From NCBI RefSeq assembly GCF_000429325.1, contig NZ_AUBQ01000006.1, forward strand, positions 62,001 to 126,000: 64,000 nucleotides of DNA. The letters run 5' to 3'. This document shows positions 35,737-43,826 of this stretch, in pieces (positions within the stretch are counted from its first letter, which is position 1; each line of letters starts with the position of its first letter). The notes below the pieces were generated by a model. That model was not told the origin of the DNA and did no database searches. It saw only the letters and a program-made list of their open reading frames with translations. Made by a program: the position numbers and the translations under genes. Origin of the DNA: Fundidesulfovibrio putealis DSM 16056. Its GTDB lineage: Bacteria > Desulfobacterota > Desulfovibrionia > Desulfovibrionales > Desulfovibrionaceae.

Positions 35737-35762
35737 CAGGGCCGCGCGCAGCGCGACCCCTG
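35737..35762 (-). terminator. hairpin terminator of the phosphofructokinase gene
   Basis: CAGGG...CCCTG outer stem and CGCGC / GCGCG inner stem with a 3-base loop. It is 8 bases beyond the stop. On the minus strand CTTATT follows, so termination may be moderate. Confidence 0.55.
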
Positions 35763-35769
35763 CCGCAAG

Positions 35770-37107
35770 CTATATGGTGCAGAAGGGCGAGCCTTTGCTC
35801 ACCATGGGCGAAATGGCGTACTGCCCGGTGGATTCAAGCACGGCCCGCCAGTAGTCCGAGGTCATGTCCAGCTTCTTGCGCTTGCGTGTCACCAGCTCCA
35901 GCGGCAGGTGCACGTAGCGCCCGTAGACCTTGCTGACCACCATGCCCGTCTTGCCCGCCATGGCCGCGTGCACCGCGAACTGGCCCAGGAAGCCGCAGTA
36001 GACCCGGTCGTTGGAGTTGGCCGGAACCGAGCGGATGATGTAGCTTGGGTCGATGTACTTGATGGTGTGCTGCATGCCGCGCTCTTTCAGGTATCCGGTG
36101 ATCTCGCTGGTCAACAGCGAGGAGATGTCGCCCAGCACCAGGTTGCCCGAGGCGTCCGTGTGGCCGGACTGCTCCAGCAGGTGCTGGCCCGCGCCCTCGG
36201 CCACCACGATCACCGCATGCTTGCGCGCCTTCAGGCGCTCCTCCAGCGAGGGCAGCAGGCCGTGCACGCCGTGCAGCTGGAAGTTGTCCTCCGGCACCAG
36301 CACATAGTTCACTTCCTTCAGGGCCAGGGTGGCCTGCGCCGCGATGAAGCCTGATTCCCGCCCCATGAGCTTCACGATGCCGATGCCGTTCATGGCGCCC
36401 AGGGCCTCGGTGTGGGCGCAGCGGATGGCCTCGGTGGCCTTTTCCACGGCGGTGTCGAAACCGAAGGACTGGGTGACCAGGTTGATGTCGTTGTCGATGG
36501 TCTTGGGCACGCCGATCACCGAGATGCGCGCGCCGCGCTTGGCCACCTCCTCATGGATCTTTCTGGCGGCTTTGAGCGTGCCGTCCCCGCCGATGACGAA
36601 AAGCACCCCGATGTTGGAACGCTCCAGGGCGTCCACGATATCCTCGGGCTGCTGCGGCCCGCGCGAGGAACCCAGCATGGTGCCGCCGAACTCGTGGATG
36701 TTGGAGACGCTCTGGGGGGTCAGTTCCATGATCTCATGGCCGTACTTGGGAATGAACCCCTGGAGCCCGAAGCGGATGCCCAGGGTGGCGGCCATGTTAT
36801 AGTTATGGTGGGCCTCCATGACGATGGCCCTGATCACGTCGTTGATGCCGGGGCACAGCCCGCCGCAGGTGACGATGGCGGCCTTCACCTTGGAGGAATC
36901 GAAATAGATGTTGGCGCGCGGCCCGGCGGGCTCGAAGAGGATGTCGTTCTCCGTCTCGCCTTCGTCCAGGTCCTCGGGCGAGACGCGGATGGGGATCATC
37001 ATGTCGTCGGGCACGAAGTGGCAGTAGGTCAGGGGCGACTCGATCCTGGCCGGACCCAGGGTGGCGATGCGGGTGTCGGGGCCTTTGGCTTTTGCGCGGC
37101 TGGGCAT
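35770..37107 (-). CDS. ATP-dependent 6-phosphofructokinase, group II type
   Basis: Phosphorylates fructose 6-phosphate; 445 residues, longer than E. coli PfkA. GGDGTLKAA at 173-181 and PKTIDNDI at 201-208 are the active-site motifs. The Gly in GGDGT favours ATP as donor, since PPi enzymes have GGDDS there. MGRESGFIAAQATLA is also conserved. This type resembles plant and trypanosome enzymes. The start at 37107 is supported by GGAGG four bases upstream; the ATG at 37131 has none. Confidence 0.88.
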   Translation of the reverse strand: MPSRAKAKGPDTRIATLGPARIESPLTYCHFVPDDMMIPIRVSPEDLDEGETENDILFEPAGPRANIYFDSSKVKAAIVTCGGLCPGINDVIRAIVMEAHHNYNMAATLGIRFGLQGFIPKYGHEIMELTPQSVSNIHEFGGTMLGSSRGPQQPEDIVDALERSNIGVLFVIGGDGTLKAARKIHEEVAKRGARISVIGVPKTIDNDINLVTQSFGFDTAVEKATEAIRCAHTEALGAMNGIGIVKLMGRESGFIAAQATLALKEVNYVLVPEDNFQLHGVHGLLPSLEERLKARKHAVIVVAEGAGQHLLEQSGHTDASGNLVLGDISSLLTSEITGYLKERGMQHTIKYIDPSYIIRSVPANSNDRVYCGFLGQFAVHAAMAGKTGMVVSKVYGRYVHLPLELVTRKRKKLDMTSDYWRAVLESTGQYAISPMVSKGSPFCTI

Positions 37108-37201
37108 GTTTCCTCCGATGCGTTTGGTCATGCTCGGAGCAAGCTATAGCCCAAGGAAATCAAAAATCAAAGGATGCCACGCTCGCTTTTCCACGCGTCC
37201 G

Positions 37202-37271
37202 GCCTGGATACGTATTTGTAAGTCAGTGACGCTTATTGTCGCATGCACTTACAAATTTGAAATATCCAGGC
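37202..37271. repeat. long AT-rich interrupted inverted repeat
   Basis: Outer arms GCCTGGATA (37202-37210) and TATCCAGGC (37263-37271), then inner arms ATTTGTAAGT (37214-37223) and ACTTACAAAT (37247-37256), around a 23-base loop. It is more AT-rich than the surroundings and lies between the starts and ends of two minus-strand genes. There is no T-run typical of a terminator. Confidence 0.7.
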
Positions 37272-37299
37272 GCGGCGCGTCCGCCTCCGGGAGGCTCAG

Positions 37300-37503
37300 T
37301 CAGATGGCGCCGCACATGCGGCGGTAGTTGTCGCACTCGGCCCTGCTGACGAAGGGGCAGGGATCCTTGGAGAACCACTTCCTGCCAGGGCACCAGAAGG
37401 AGCCCTTGAACGGTTCGTTGCAGCCGCGCGGCCCCATCATCTTGCGGGACTTGGAACCGAAACTGATGTCGCCTTTGCCGGTGGATACGGTCCAGAGCGC
37501 CAT
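37300..37503 (-). CDS. small Cys-rich protein of unknown function
   Basis: A 67-residue basic, soluble protein beginning MALWTVSTGKGDISFGSKSRKMMG. It has five cysteines: GCN, WCP, PCP, ECD and MCG, a pattern that could hold a metal or cluster. GGAGG is eight bases before the ATG at 37503. I do not recognise a named family. It stands alone, with the long inverted repeat just downstream. Confidence 0.65.
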   Translation of the reverse strand: MALWTVSTGKGDISFGSKSRKMMGPRGCNEPFKGSFWCPGRKWFSKDPCPFVSRAECDNYRRMCGAI

Positions 37504-37650
37504 GATGATACCCTCCGTTATCAGGAGGGATTCAGCATAAAGCGTACCACCGCCCAGGCTGGCGCGGCGCGAAAAAAGAGGGTAGATGCTAACCCGCACC
37601 GGGAGGCGACAGGGTCGCGACCGGCGCATCATCATTCACCGGAGGTTTCC

Positions 37651-38271
37651 GTGGGCATACTCGCAACAAGCGGCAGCTTCACCCGTTACGCTGTGATGGA
37701 GGACCTGACCGGCCAGCTGGCCTCGGAACTGCCCGAGCGCCTGGCCAAGTTCTCCTTCCGCGACATCGACCAGACTACCGACGAAAGAAGCTACGGCTGG
37801 GTCTGCCTGGAAGACTGGCTGGACAGCTTCTGGCGTACCGCGCCCCCTGAAAAGGCGCACTACATGACCTTCTCCCTGCGGCTCGACACCCGGCGCATCC
37901 CGCCCGCCGTCATCAAGAAACACTTCCTGCTGGCCATCAAGGCCGAGAAGGAAGCCATGAAGGAGACCGGCAAGAGCTTCATCAGCAAGGACCGCAAGGA
38001 AGAGCTCAAGGATCAGGTGATGCTCAAGCTGCGCGCCCGCTTCCTGCCCATCCCCGCCGTGTTCGACGCCGTGTGGAACCTGCGCTCCAATCAGGTGCTG
38101 CTGGCCACCACCAACTCCAAGATCAAGACCATGTTCGAGGAGTACTTCCTCCTGAGCTTCGGGCTGAACCTGGAGCAGCTTACCCCCTATTTCATGGCCC
38201 GGCGCATCGTGGACCAGTCCCGCCACGCCATGCTCGACGACCTCGAACCCAGCCCCTTCGCGGCCCCCTAA
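37651..38271 (+). CDS. rdgC: RdgC-like recombination-associated protein
   Basis: A 206-residue protein similar to the DNA-binding ring protein RdgC. The match is clear in IPPAVIKKHFLLAIKAEKEAMKETGKSFISKDRKEELKDQV and in the following LLATTNSKIKTMFEEYF, but it is about 100 residues shorter than the E. coli protein (303). The GTG start has GGAGG five bases upstream. A second gene follows after nine bases and may replace the missing C-terminal part. RdgC limits RecA function and binds double-stranded DNA. Confidence 0.8.
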   Translation: MGILATSGSFTRYAVMEDLTGQLASELPERLAKFSFRDIDQTTDERSYGWVCLEDWLDSFWRTAPPEKAHYMTFSLRLDTRRIPPAVIKKHFLLAIKAEKEAMKETGKSFISKDRKEELKDQVMLKLRARFLPIPAVFDAVWNLRSNQVLLATTNSKIKTMFEEYFLLSFGLNLEQLTPYFMARRIVDQSRHAMLDDLEPSPFAAP

Positions 38272-38280
38272 GGAGCAATC

Positions 38281-38805
38281 ATGGACCTCATCAAGGCCGC
38301 AATGCAGGACGTGGTGCTGGGGCAGGACTTCCTGACCTGGCTGTGGTTCCGCTCGGAAAAGAACGGCTGGCTCTTCTCCATGCCCGGAAGCGGCGAATTC
38401 AACGTGTTCCTGGAGCAGCGCATCTCGGTGCGCGGCGGCTCCGGCGACAACGTGGAGAAGGCCGTGGTCACCGGGCCGCACGCCGAGTTCACCGAAGCCA
38501 AGCTGGGACTTCGCAACGGCAAGCTGGTGGACAAGGCTCTGGTGCGCATCGAGCGCGACGGCGCCACCTGGATGGTGCTGCTGGCTTCCGACGACTTTTC
38601 GTTGTCGGGCCTCAAGACCCCCAAGATCGAAACCAAGCTGGAAGAGGGCGATGACCCCGACGCGCCGTTCCTGGAGAAGATGATGCTTCTGGAGCAGTGC
38701 ATGGAGTTCGTCGATGAGCTGTACCGCCAGTTTCTGGAAGTGCGCCTCAGCACCAACTGGCTGGACGAGCTGCGCGTGTTTCGCGCCTGGCTGGCGGAGC
38801 AGTAA
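38281..38805 (+). CDS. protein encoded directly after rdgC, unknown function
   Basis: A 174-residue acidic, soluble protein. It starts MDLIKAAMQDVVLGQDFLTWLWFRSEKNGW, with the FLTWLWF(x)SE motif often seen in partner proteins of short RdgC, and ends with a helical ARG/GLU-rich segment. AAGGAG lies five bases before the ATG. The nine-base gap makes co-translation with rdgC very likely. Its role is inferred only from this pairing. Confidence 0.7.
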   Translation: MDLIKAAMQDVVLGQDFLTWLWFRSEKNGWLFSMPGSGEFNVFLEQRISVRGGSGDNVEKAVVTGPHAEFTEAKLGLRNGKLVDKALVRIERDGATWMVLLASDDFSLSGLKTPKIETKLEEGDDPDAPFLEKMMLLEQCMEFVDELYRQFLEVRLSTNWLDELRVFRAWLAEQ

Positions 38806-38826
38806 GAGGTAAGATGCCTCCGGCGG

Positions 38827-38848
38827 CCAAAGGAACAAGTTCCTTTGG
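38827..38848. repeat. dispersed hairpin unit
   Basis: CCAAAGGAAC and GTTCCTTTGG form a perfect 10-base stem with a 2-base loop, framed by GGCGG and AATCC. It is about 20 bases after the rdgC partner stop and looks like the recurring intergenic hairpins of Desulfovibrio genomes. Confidence 0.5.
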
Positions 38849-38889
38849 AATCCTTTATAGCTTCGCGTAATGATGCGATAATTTTGCGG

Positions 38890-38916
38890 GAGCGCGCCGA
38901 AAGGCGCGCTCTTTTT
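38890..38916 (+). terminator. terminator of the rdgC unit
   Basis: GAGCGCGCC / GGCGCGCTC stem with a GAAA loop and five T after it. Confidence 0.9.
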
Positions 38917-39096
38917 GTGGGCTCCAGCAGAAGAAATTACGTGGTGCCCACGAGGAAGACTCCCGGCATTGTTTTGACTATCTTCCGGCTGTGATTACGA
39001 GAAAGCGTGCTTCGAAGCCGCCTGCCCGCAGCGGGGCGGTGTGCTCGGCGCGAACGCTCGTCAGCTTATCAAGCCGTCACTGCCGGGAGGCAGGCC

Positions 39097-39684
39097 ATGC
39101 ACCACGCAGCGCAGACAAACACCCCCATGACAGACGACGCCAGGTGGCGCGCCGTCGTCGCCTGCGACTCTCGCGCGGACGGCGCGTTCTTTTACGCCGT
39201 GAAGACAACCGGCATTTTCTGTCGCCCCTCCTGCAATTCCAAAACCCCGCTTCGCCGCAATGTGCGTTTCTTCGGCACTGTGGACGAAGCCGTCCAGGAC
39301 GGCTTCCGCCCCTGCAAGCGCTGTCGCCCGGAGTTGCACGATTACGATCCGGGTCGGGATCTGGTCGGGCAGGTGAAGCAGGTTTATGAGAATCATTATG
39401 CGGATATCAGGATGGTCAAAGACGTACTTGCCGGGCTCGGCGTCAGCCGCAACCATCTGATGCGCCTGTTTCGCCAGCACGAAGGCTGCACGCAGACGCA
39501 GTATCTCGTTCGGGTGCAGGTCGGGAACGCGAAAATGCTGCTGCGCGAAACGCAGGATGGGATACTTGAGATAGCCCTGGCCAGCGGCTTCGCGAGCCTG
39601 TCCAGTTTCTACAAACGCTTCAGGGAAATCACCGGAACGACTCCCACGGCTTGGCGCGAGTCGCTCCAGGGCGGGAAACCATGA
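39097..39684 (+). CDS. adaA: Ada-like methylphosphotriester sensor with AraC helix-turn-helix (AdaA type)
   Basis: A 195-residue protein equal to the N-terminal half of E. coli Ada. Zinc cysteines C42, C46, C73 and C76 are complete; the methyl-accepting one is C42. An AraC-type helix-turn-helix follows (about 115-190), including VSRNHLMRLFRQHEGCTQTQYL and ALASGFASLSSFYKRFR. GGAGG precedes the ATG at 39097 by six bases. On methylation it should activate this operon. The next gene overlaps by ATGA. Confidence 0.9.
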   Translation: MHHAAQTNTPMTDDARWRAVVACDSRADGAFFYAVKTTGIFCRPSCNSKTPLRRNVRFFGTVDEAVQDGFRPCKRCRPELHDYDPGRDLVGQVKQVYENHYADIRMVKDVLAGLGVSRNHLMRLFRQHEGCTQTQYLVRVQVGNAKMLLRETQDGILEIALASGFASLSSFYKRFREITGTTPTAWRESLQGGKP

Positions 39685-40166
39685 ACATATTCCATTACAA
39701 CACGGACATAGGCGAGGTCGGCATAGCGGAGCAGGACGGGAAGCTCACGAACATCTTCTTTGAGGCGGACCCGGTGCCTGTCGGTGCAGTCGTGCAGGAA
39801 ACGCAGGCGATCCGGGAGGCGCACCGGCAGCTTGCCCGGTATTTCGCCGGGGAGCTGCGGGAATTCTCGCTTCCCCTTGCGCCTCAAGGCACGCAGTTCC
39901 TGCGCGCCGTGTGGGATCAGCTCCGCGCGGTTGCCTACGGCCAGACAGCCACCTACAGTCAGATTGCCCAGCGCGCCGGAAATCCGCGCGCCATCCGGGC
40001 CGTGGGGCTGGCCTGCGCCCGCAACCCCCTGCCGCTAGTCATTCCCTGCCATCGGATACTCGGCAGCAGCGGGAAGCTGACGGGCTATCGCGGCGGGTTG
40101 GCGCTCAAGCAGCGGCTTCTGGAGATGGAAAAGCAGCATGCAGATATTTCCTTACGGACAGGCTGA
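39681..40166 (+). CDS. ogt: methylated-DNA-[protein]-cysteine S-methyltransferase
   Basis: Suicide repair protein of 161 residues that removes methyl groups from O6-methylguanine. The active site IPCHRI has C123, and TYSQIAQRAGNPRAIRAVG is the helix-turn-helix and arginine-finger region. Start ATG overlaps the stop of adaA in an ATGA. The split of Ada into two genes resembles the AdaA/AdaB arrangement of Bacillus. Its last 29 bases overlap the start of the glycosylase gene. Confidence 0.93.
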   Translation: MNIFHYNTDIGEVGIAEQDGKLTNIFFEADPVPVGAVVQETQAIREAHRQLARYFAGELREFSLPLAPQGTQFLRAVWDQLRAVAYGQTATYSQIAQRAGNPRAIRAVGLACARNPLPLVIPCHRILGSSGKLTGYRGGLALKQRLLEMEKQHADISLRTG

Positions 40167-40740
40167 GATCGACCACCTGAAGCGCCACGACAAGAAGCTG
40201 GGCGCGGCCATGGACGCGCTCGGCATGCTCGAGCGCAGGGTCACGCCCGATCTGTTCGCCGCGCTGCTGCGGAGCATCGTGGCCCAGCAGATCTCCACAA
40301 AGGCCGTGGACACCATCTGGGGCAGGCTGCGCGGGAAGGTGGGGGAGGTCACGCCGCAGGCCATCGCAGGCCTTGACGTCGCGGACATCCAGCAGTGCGG
40401 CATGTCCATGCGCAAGGCGGGGTACATCAAGGGCATCGCCGAGGCGGCGGCGCGGGGCTGGATCGACCTTTCGCGGCTCCCGGAACTTGCGGACGAAGAG
40501 ATAATTACGACGCTCTCGTCGCTTCCGGGCGTTGGCGTGTGGACCGCCGAGATGCTGCTGATTCATTCCCTGTGCAGGCCGGACGTGGTCAGCTGGGGAG
40601 ACTTGGCCATCCGGCGCGGCATGATGACCCTGTACGGCCTGAAGACTCTTACCCGAATCCAGTTCGACCGCTACCGCAAGCGTTATTCCCCCCATGGGTC
40701 TGTCGCGTCGATATACCTGTGGGCCTTGTCCGCGCGCTGA
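40138..40740 (+). CDS. alkA: DNA-3-methyladenine glycosylase II, HhH-GPD type
   Basis: Base-excision glycosylase of 200 residues that removes alkylated purines. The helix-hairpin-helix LPGVGVWTAEMLLI is at 129-142, and D155 in WGDLAIRRG is the catalytic Asp. It is shorter than E. coli AlkA (282) because the N-terminal domain is missing, as in many bacterial relatives. Overlap with ogt by 29 bases shows that the three genes form an adaptive-response operon. Confidence 0.9.
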   Translation: MQIFPYGQAEIDHLKRHDKKLGAAMDALGMLERRVTPDLFAALLRSIVAQQISTKAVDTIWGRLRGKVGEVTPQAIAGLDVADIQQCGMSMRKAGYIKGIAEAAARGWIDLSRLPELADEEIITTLSSLPGVGVWTAEMLLIHSLCRPDVVSWGDLAIRRGMMTLYGLKTLTRIQFDRYRKRYSPHGSVASIYLWALSAR

Positions 40741-40774
40741 ATCCTCACACGTCATATCGCCGAGCGTGTACGCG

Positions 40775-40846
40775 AAGCCCACCAAAGTTTTTTGGAAGGG
40801 GGGGCCGGGGGGAGAACCTTTTGTTCACAAAAGGTTCTCCCCCCGG
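40775..40846. repeat. dispersed hairpin repeat with very long stem
   Basis: After a segment with CCACCAAAG and TTTTTTGGAAGG, a perfect 20-base inverted repeat (40805-40824 and 40827-40846) with only two loop bases occupies the gap between alkA and the convergent AOR gene. No T-run follows either side, so it differs from the plain terminators here. The composition recalls repeats scattered between genes in Desulfovibrio. Confidence 0.6.
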
Positions 40847-40848
40847 CG

Positions 40849-42624
40849 TCACAGTGTCAAACCAAGCTCACGCGCCTTGGCTTCAGTCGGCATCCCCTCT
40901 TCTGTCAGCCCACGGATGGCGTAGTACTTGGCCCTGGCTTCCAGGAACTCCTGGCGCGGCACGGGGCGGATGTCCTCGGCCAGCCCGTCCTGGCCCGGCG
41001 GGGCGAAGAAGCGCGCCGGAATGTCGTCGTCGGCGCTGGTGAAGCCCAGGCGGGCGTTCATGATGCGCTCGCGGTAGTAGATGCGCTCGCCCAGGCGCAG
41101 GAGGTCCTGCGCCGACGCGGCCACGCCCGTGGCGGCCTGGTAGGCGTGGGCGTATTCTTCGAGTGAAGCCCCGAAAAAGATGAACTTGCAGGCCGTGAGT
41201 GAATCCACCACGGCGTTGGCGTCCTCGGCGATCTTGATGATGCGGGCCTTGCCCAGGAAGCTGAAGCGGTCCGTGGCCACGGGCTTGCGCAAAATCTCGT
41301 GGCTGACCGGATAGGCGCGCAGGTGGCAGCCGCCCCGCGTTGACAGCGCGTAGGCCAGACTCATGCCGTAGGCCCCGCGCGGGTCGTAGGCGGGCAACTC
41401 CAGGCCTTTCACGGCCATGGCCGCTTCGGGATGGCCCAGCGATGCCGCGTAGCCAGCCGCGCCCATGCCGAGCTCCGGCAGGCGTCCCCGGCCCAGGTCG
41501 TCCAGCAGTTGGAGCACCCGCGCGGGCGTCAGGCGCTCGCCGGTGAGCTCCGCGTGGCAGGCCAGGGTCACGGCGGCGGAGATGGTGTCCATGCCCAGGT
41601 CGTTGCACAGGGCGTTGGCCGCAACCACCAGTTCCATGTCCTCCAGGCCGATCAGCGCCGTAAAATGCGACATGGTCTCGAATTCGGGCATGGAGCGCCC
41701 GTCCGCCGCGATCTTCTTGCACTGGATGTGGCAGCCCCGGCAGCCGTGCCTGGTGGTCTGGTAGGCTTCCTTGTAGCGCACGGCGTTCAGGCGTCCGGCG
41801 GGCTCGAAGTGCGAGGCCCGGAAGTTGTCCGTGGGCATCATGCGCCGCGAGTCCATCAGATCGTACAGCGCGCCCGTGCCGAAGCAGGAGAAGCCGTGCC
41901 CGCCGGACAGCACCGGGGAGGCCGCCACCAGCCGGAAGATGTCCTCGCGGGCCTTTTTCAGGGCCTCCTGGTCGGCCACGCGCACCTTGCCCGTGCCTTT
42001 CACCTCAAGATACTTGAGGTTTTTCGCCGCCCAGCTAAGACCCATGCCGCCGCGCCCGAAGGCGTGGTGCTCGTCCACCATCACGCAGGCGAAGCGCACG
42101 CCGGTCTCGGCGGCAGGGCCGACCAGGGCCAGGGCGCCGGCCAGGGAGCCGGACAGGCCCAGGCGCTTGCGCACCTCATCGCGGGTGAGTCCGGTAAGCT
42201 CCGAGGCGTCGCGGATGTCCACGCGTCCGTCCTCGATGACGATTCCCACGGGACGCTCGGCCCGGCCGGTTATGACAAGGCCGTCCAGGCCCGCTTTCTT
42301 GATCTGCGTGCCCAGAGATCCGCCCACTGAGGCGTCGCAGAACGCGCCGGTCAGTGGCGAGCGCGTGGCCATGCAGGCGCGACCCGACGTTGGCGCGATG
42401 GTCCCCACCAGCGGCCCGGTGAACAGGCACAGGGGCATGCCCGGGTCGTCCCAGGGCAGGTGGACGTGCGGCTCCAGGAAATGTCCGGCCAGCCCTTTGC
42501 CGCCGATGTTTTGGCGCAAAACGTCTTCAGCTATCGGTTCGCGCGCGGTCTTTGCGCGGGAGAGGTCCACCTGCAGGACGGTTCCCATCCAGCCGGATAT
42601 GGGGGCGTTCGGAGTGGCGTTCAT
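40849..42624 (-). CDS. tungsten-type aldehyde:ferredoxin oxidoreductase
   Basis: A 591-residue AOR-family enzyme that oxidises aldehydes to acids (or the reverse) with ferredoxin, using a bis-pterin W or Mo cofactor and a [4Fe-4S] cluster. The cluster ligands are C295, C298 and C302 (CRGCHIQC) and C479 (DSLTACKF). N-terminal pterin-binding parts GGKGLAGHFL and GGSLGTQIKKAGLDGLVITG are typical. The start at 42624 has no ribosome-binding site, so it may be weakly translated or start elsewhere. It is divergent from the next gene by 88 bases. Confidence 0.92.
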   Translation of the reverse strand: MNATPNAPISGWMGTVLQVDLSRAKTAREPIAEDVLRQNIGGKGLAGHFLEPHVHLPWDDPGMPLCLFTGPLVGTIAPTSGRACMATRSPLTGAFCDASVGGSLGTQIKKAGLDGLVITGRAERPVGIVIEDGRVDIRDASELTGLTRDEVRKRLGLSGSLAGALALVGPAAETGVRFACVMVDEHHAFGRGGMGLSWAAKNLKYLEVKGTGKVRVADQEALKKAREDIFRLVAASPVLSGGHGFSCFGTGALYDLMDSRRMMPTDNFRASHFEPAGRLNAVRYKEAYQTTRHGCRGCHIQCKKIAADGRSMPEFETMSHFTALIGLEDMELVVAANALCNDLGMDTISAAVTLACHAELTGERLTPARVLQLLDDLGRGRLPELGMGAAGYAASLGHPEAAMAVKGLELPAYDPRGAYGMSLAYALSTRGGCHLRAYPVSHEILRKPVATDRFSFLGKARIIKIAEDANAVVDSLTACKFIFFGASLEEYAHAYQAATGVAASAQDLLRLGERIYYRERIMNARLGFTSADDDIPARFFAPPGQDGLAEDIRPVPRQEFLEARAKYYAIRGLTEEGMPTEAKARELGLTL

Positions 42625-42712
42625 GGGGGCGAGGTGTACCCGCGCCCGGGGCAGGCGGGCAACCCTAAAGTTTCCGGTTCCCGTACCGATCAGCATGGCA
42701 GAGAGAAAGCAC

Positions 42713-43645
42713 ATGAACATAAGCGGCGCAAATACGATCATGAACCGGGGCACGTTCGCCCGGACACCCTTTATGCCCCTGGAGCAGGGGGCCGTCGAGG
42801 GTTTTGCGCACGAGATAACCCGCCGCACCGCCCTTACCGAGGCCCCGGAGAGCCGCACCACCACCGACGAGGCGCTGGAGAAGTCCCTCACCGAGGCCGT
42901 CAGCTTCGTGGAGGACAACTTCGGCGACCGCGCCGCGCGCACCTTCATGGGCGTGGTGCTTAAGAACGCAGGGTCCAAGCCCCTGAACGAGGACGACCTG
43001 GGCAACGCCCTGGTGGACGGGCTGGAGTTCATCGACCGCGCTTTCGGCATAGCAGCCGGGGACAAGGCCATGTCCTTCTTCAACGGCGAGTTGAACCAGG
43101 CCATCAACGGCTACTTCCAGAACGGGAAGAACGAGTCCTTCCTGGCCATGGACGTGGATCAGGCCAGCGACAAGCTGGGCGAGGCCATGGGGCAGGCCGT
43201 GTCCGCCATGATGGACAAATTCCAGGCGAAAGTGGATCCCAACGCCATGCTCATGGACCAGGCCAAGAAGGACCAGGACGAGACCCTGGACTCCCAGGGC
43301 GAGCCCGGCGACGAGTATCTGACGGACGGGGCGGACGGGGAGGGCGGCGCACTGCTGGACGAGAACGGCATGCCCGTGACCGGAACCACCCTGACCGGGG
43401 AGCTGGCGACATCCGCCGACGAGGCCGCCGCTACGGATTCGACCGCCGCTGCCGGGACTGCCACGGGCGAAGCCCAGGCGCACGAGCAGGCCGCGCGAAA
43501 GGCCCAGGCGGGAACCAAGCGCCGCATGCGCGCCGGAAAAAAGTCCCGCCGAAGCCGCCAGGAAGCCTCCAATTCAGCCAGCGCCGCCAGCGCGTATGAC
43601 CAGTCCGGCATCAAGCCCGGCGTGGTCCTCAACAAGGCCGTCTAG
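42713..43645 (+). CDS. protein of unknown function with acidic and basic tail segments
   Basis: A 310-residue soluble protein. The first ~180 residues look globular (LTEAVSFVEDNFGDRAARTFMGVVLKNAG, GLEFIDRAFGIAAGDKAMSFFNGELNQAINGYFQNGK). Then comes an acidic low-complexity region (about 185-250) and a strongly basic Arg/Lys patch, TKRRMRAGKKSRRSRQE, near 270-285. No signal peptide or membrane segment. I recognise no family. The ATG at 42713 has only a weak purine stretch; an ATG at 42695 is possible. Confidence 0.6.
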   Translation: MNISGANTIMNRGTFARTPFMPLEQGAVEGFAHEITRRTALTEAPESRTTTDEALEKSLTEAVSFVEDNFGDRAARTFMGVVLKNAGSKPLNEDDLGNALVDGLEFIDRAFGIAAGDKAMSFFNGELNQAINGYFQNGKNESFLAMDVDQASDKLGEAMGQAVSAMMDKFQAKVDPNAMLMDQAKKDQDETLDSQGEPGDEYLTDGADGEGGALLDENGMPVTGTTLTGELATSADEAAATDSTAAAGTATGEAQAHEQAARKAQAGTKRRMRAGKKSRRSRQEASNSASAASAYDQSGIKPGVVLNKAV

Positions 43646-43826
43646 TTTTTTCCGCCTCTTGATTCCATTCAATTTTTCCAGTTCAGACCTCTAAAGCATT
43701 TCCGCAATCCACCGATACCTTCAGCAAGGGAGAGGAGATTGCGGTGCAGTCATCGGTTTGTCCGGGGTGCTGCGCCGCAATCGGGGGATAAGTGCATCCT
43801 CCGCATCCAGACTAAGCGAGGGCATC

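Noticed and set aside
41825-42712. Plus-strand frame fused in front of the 310-residue protein
   Set aside because: It is the antisense of the AOR gene and is not like any protein; the conserved part starts at 42713.
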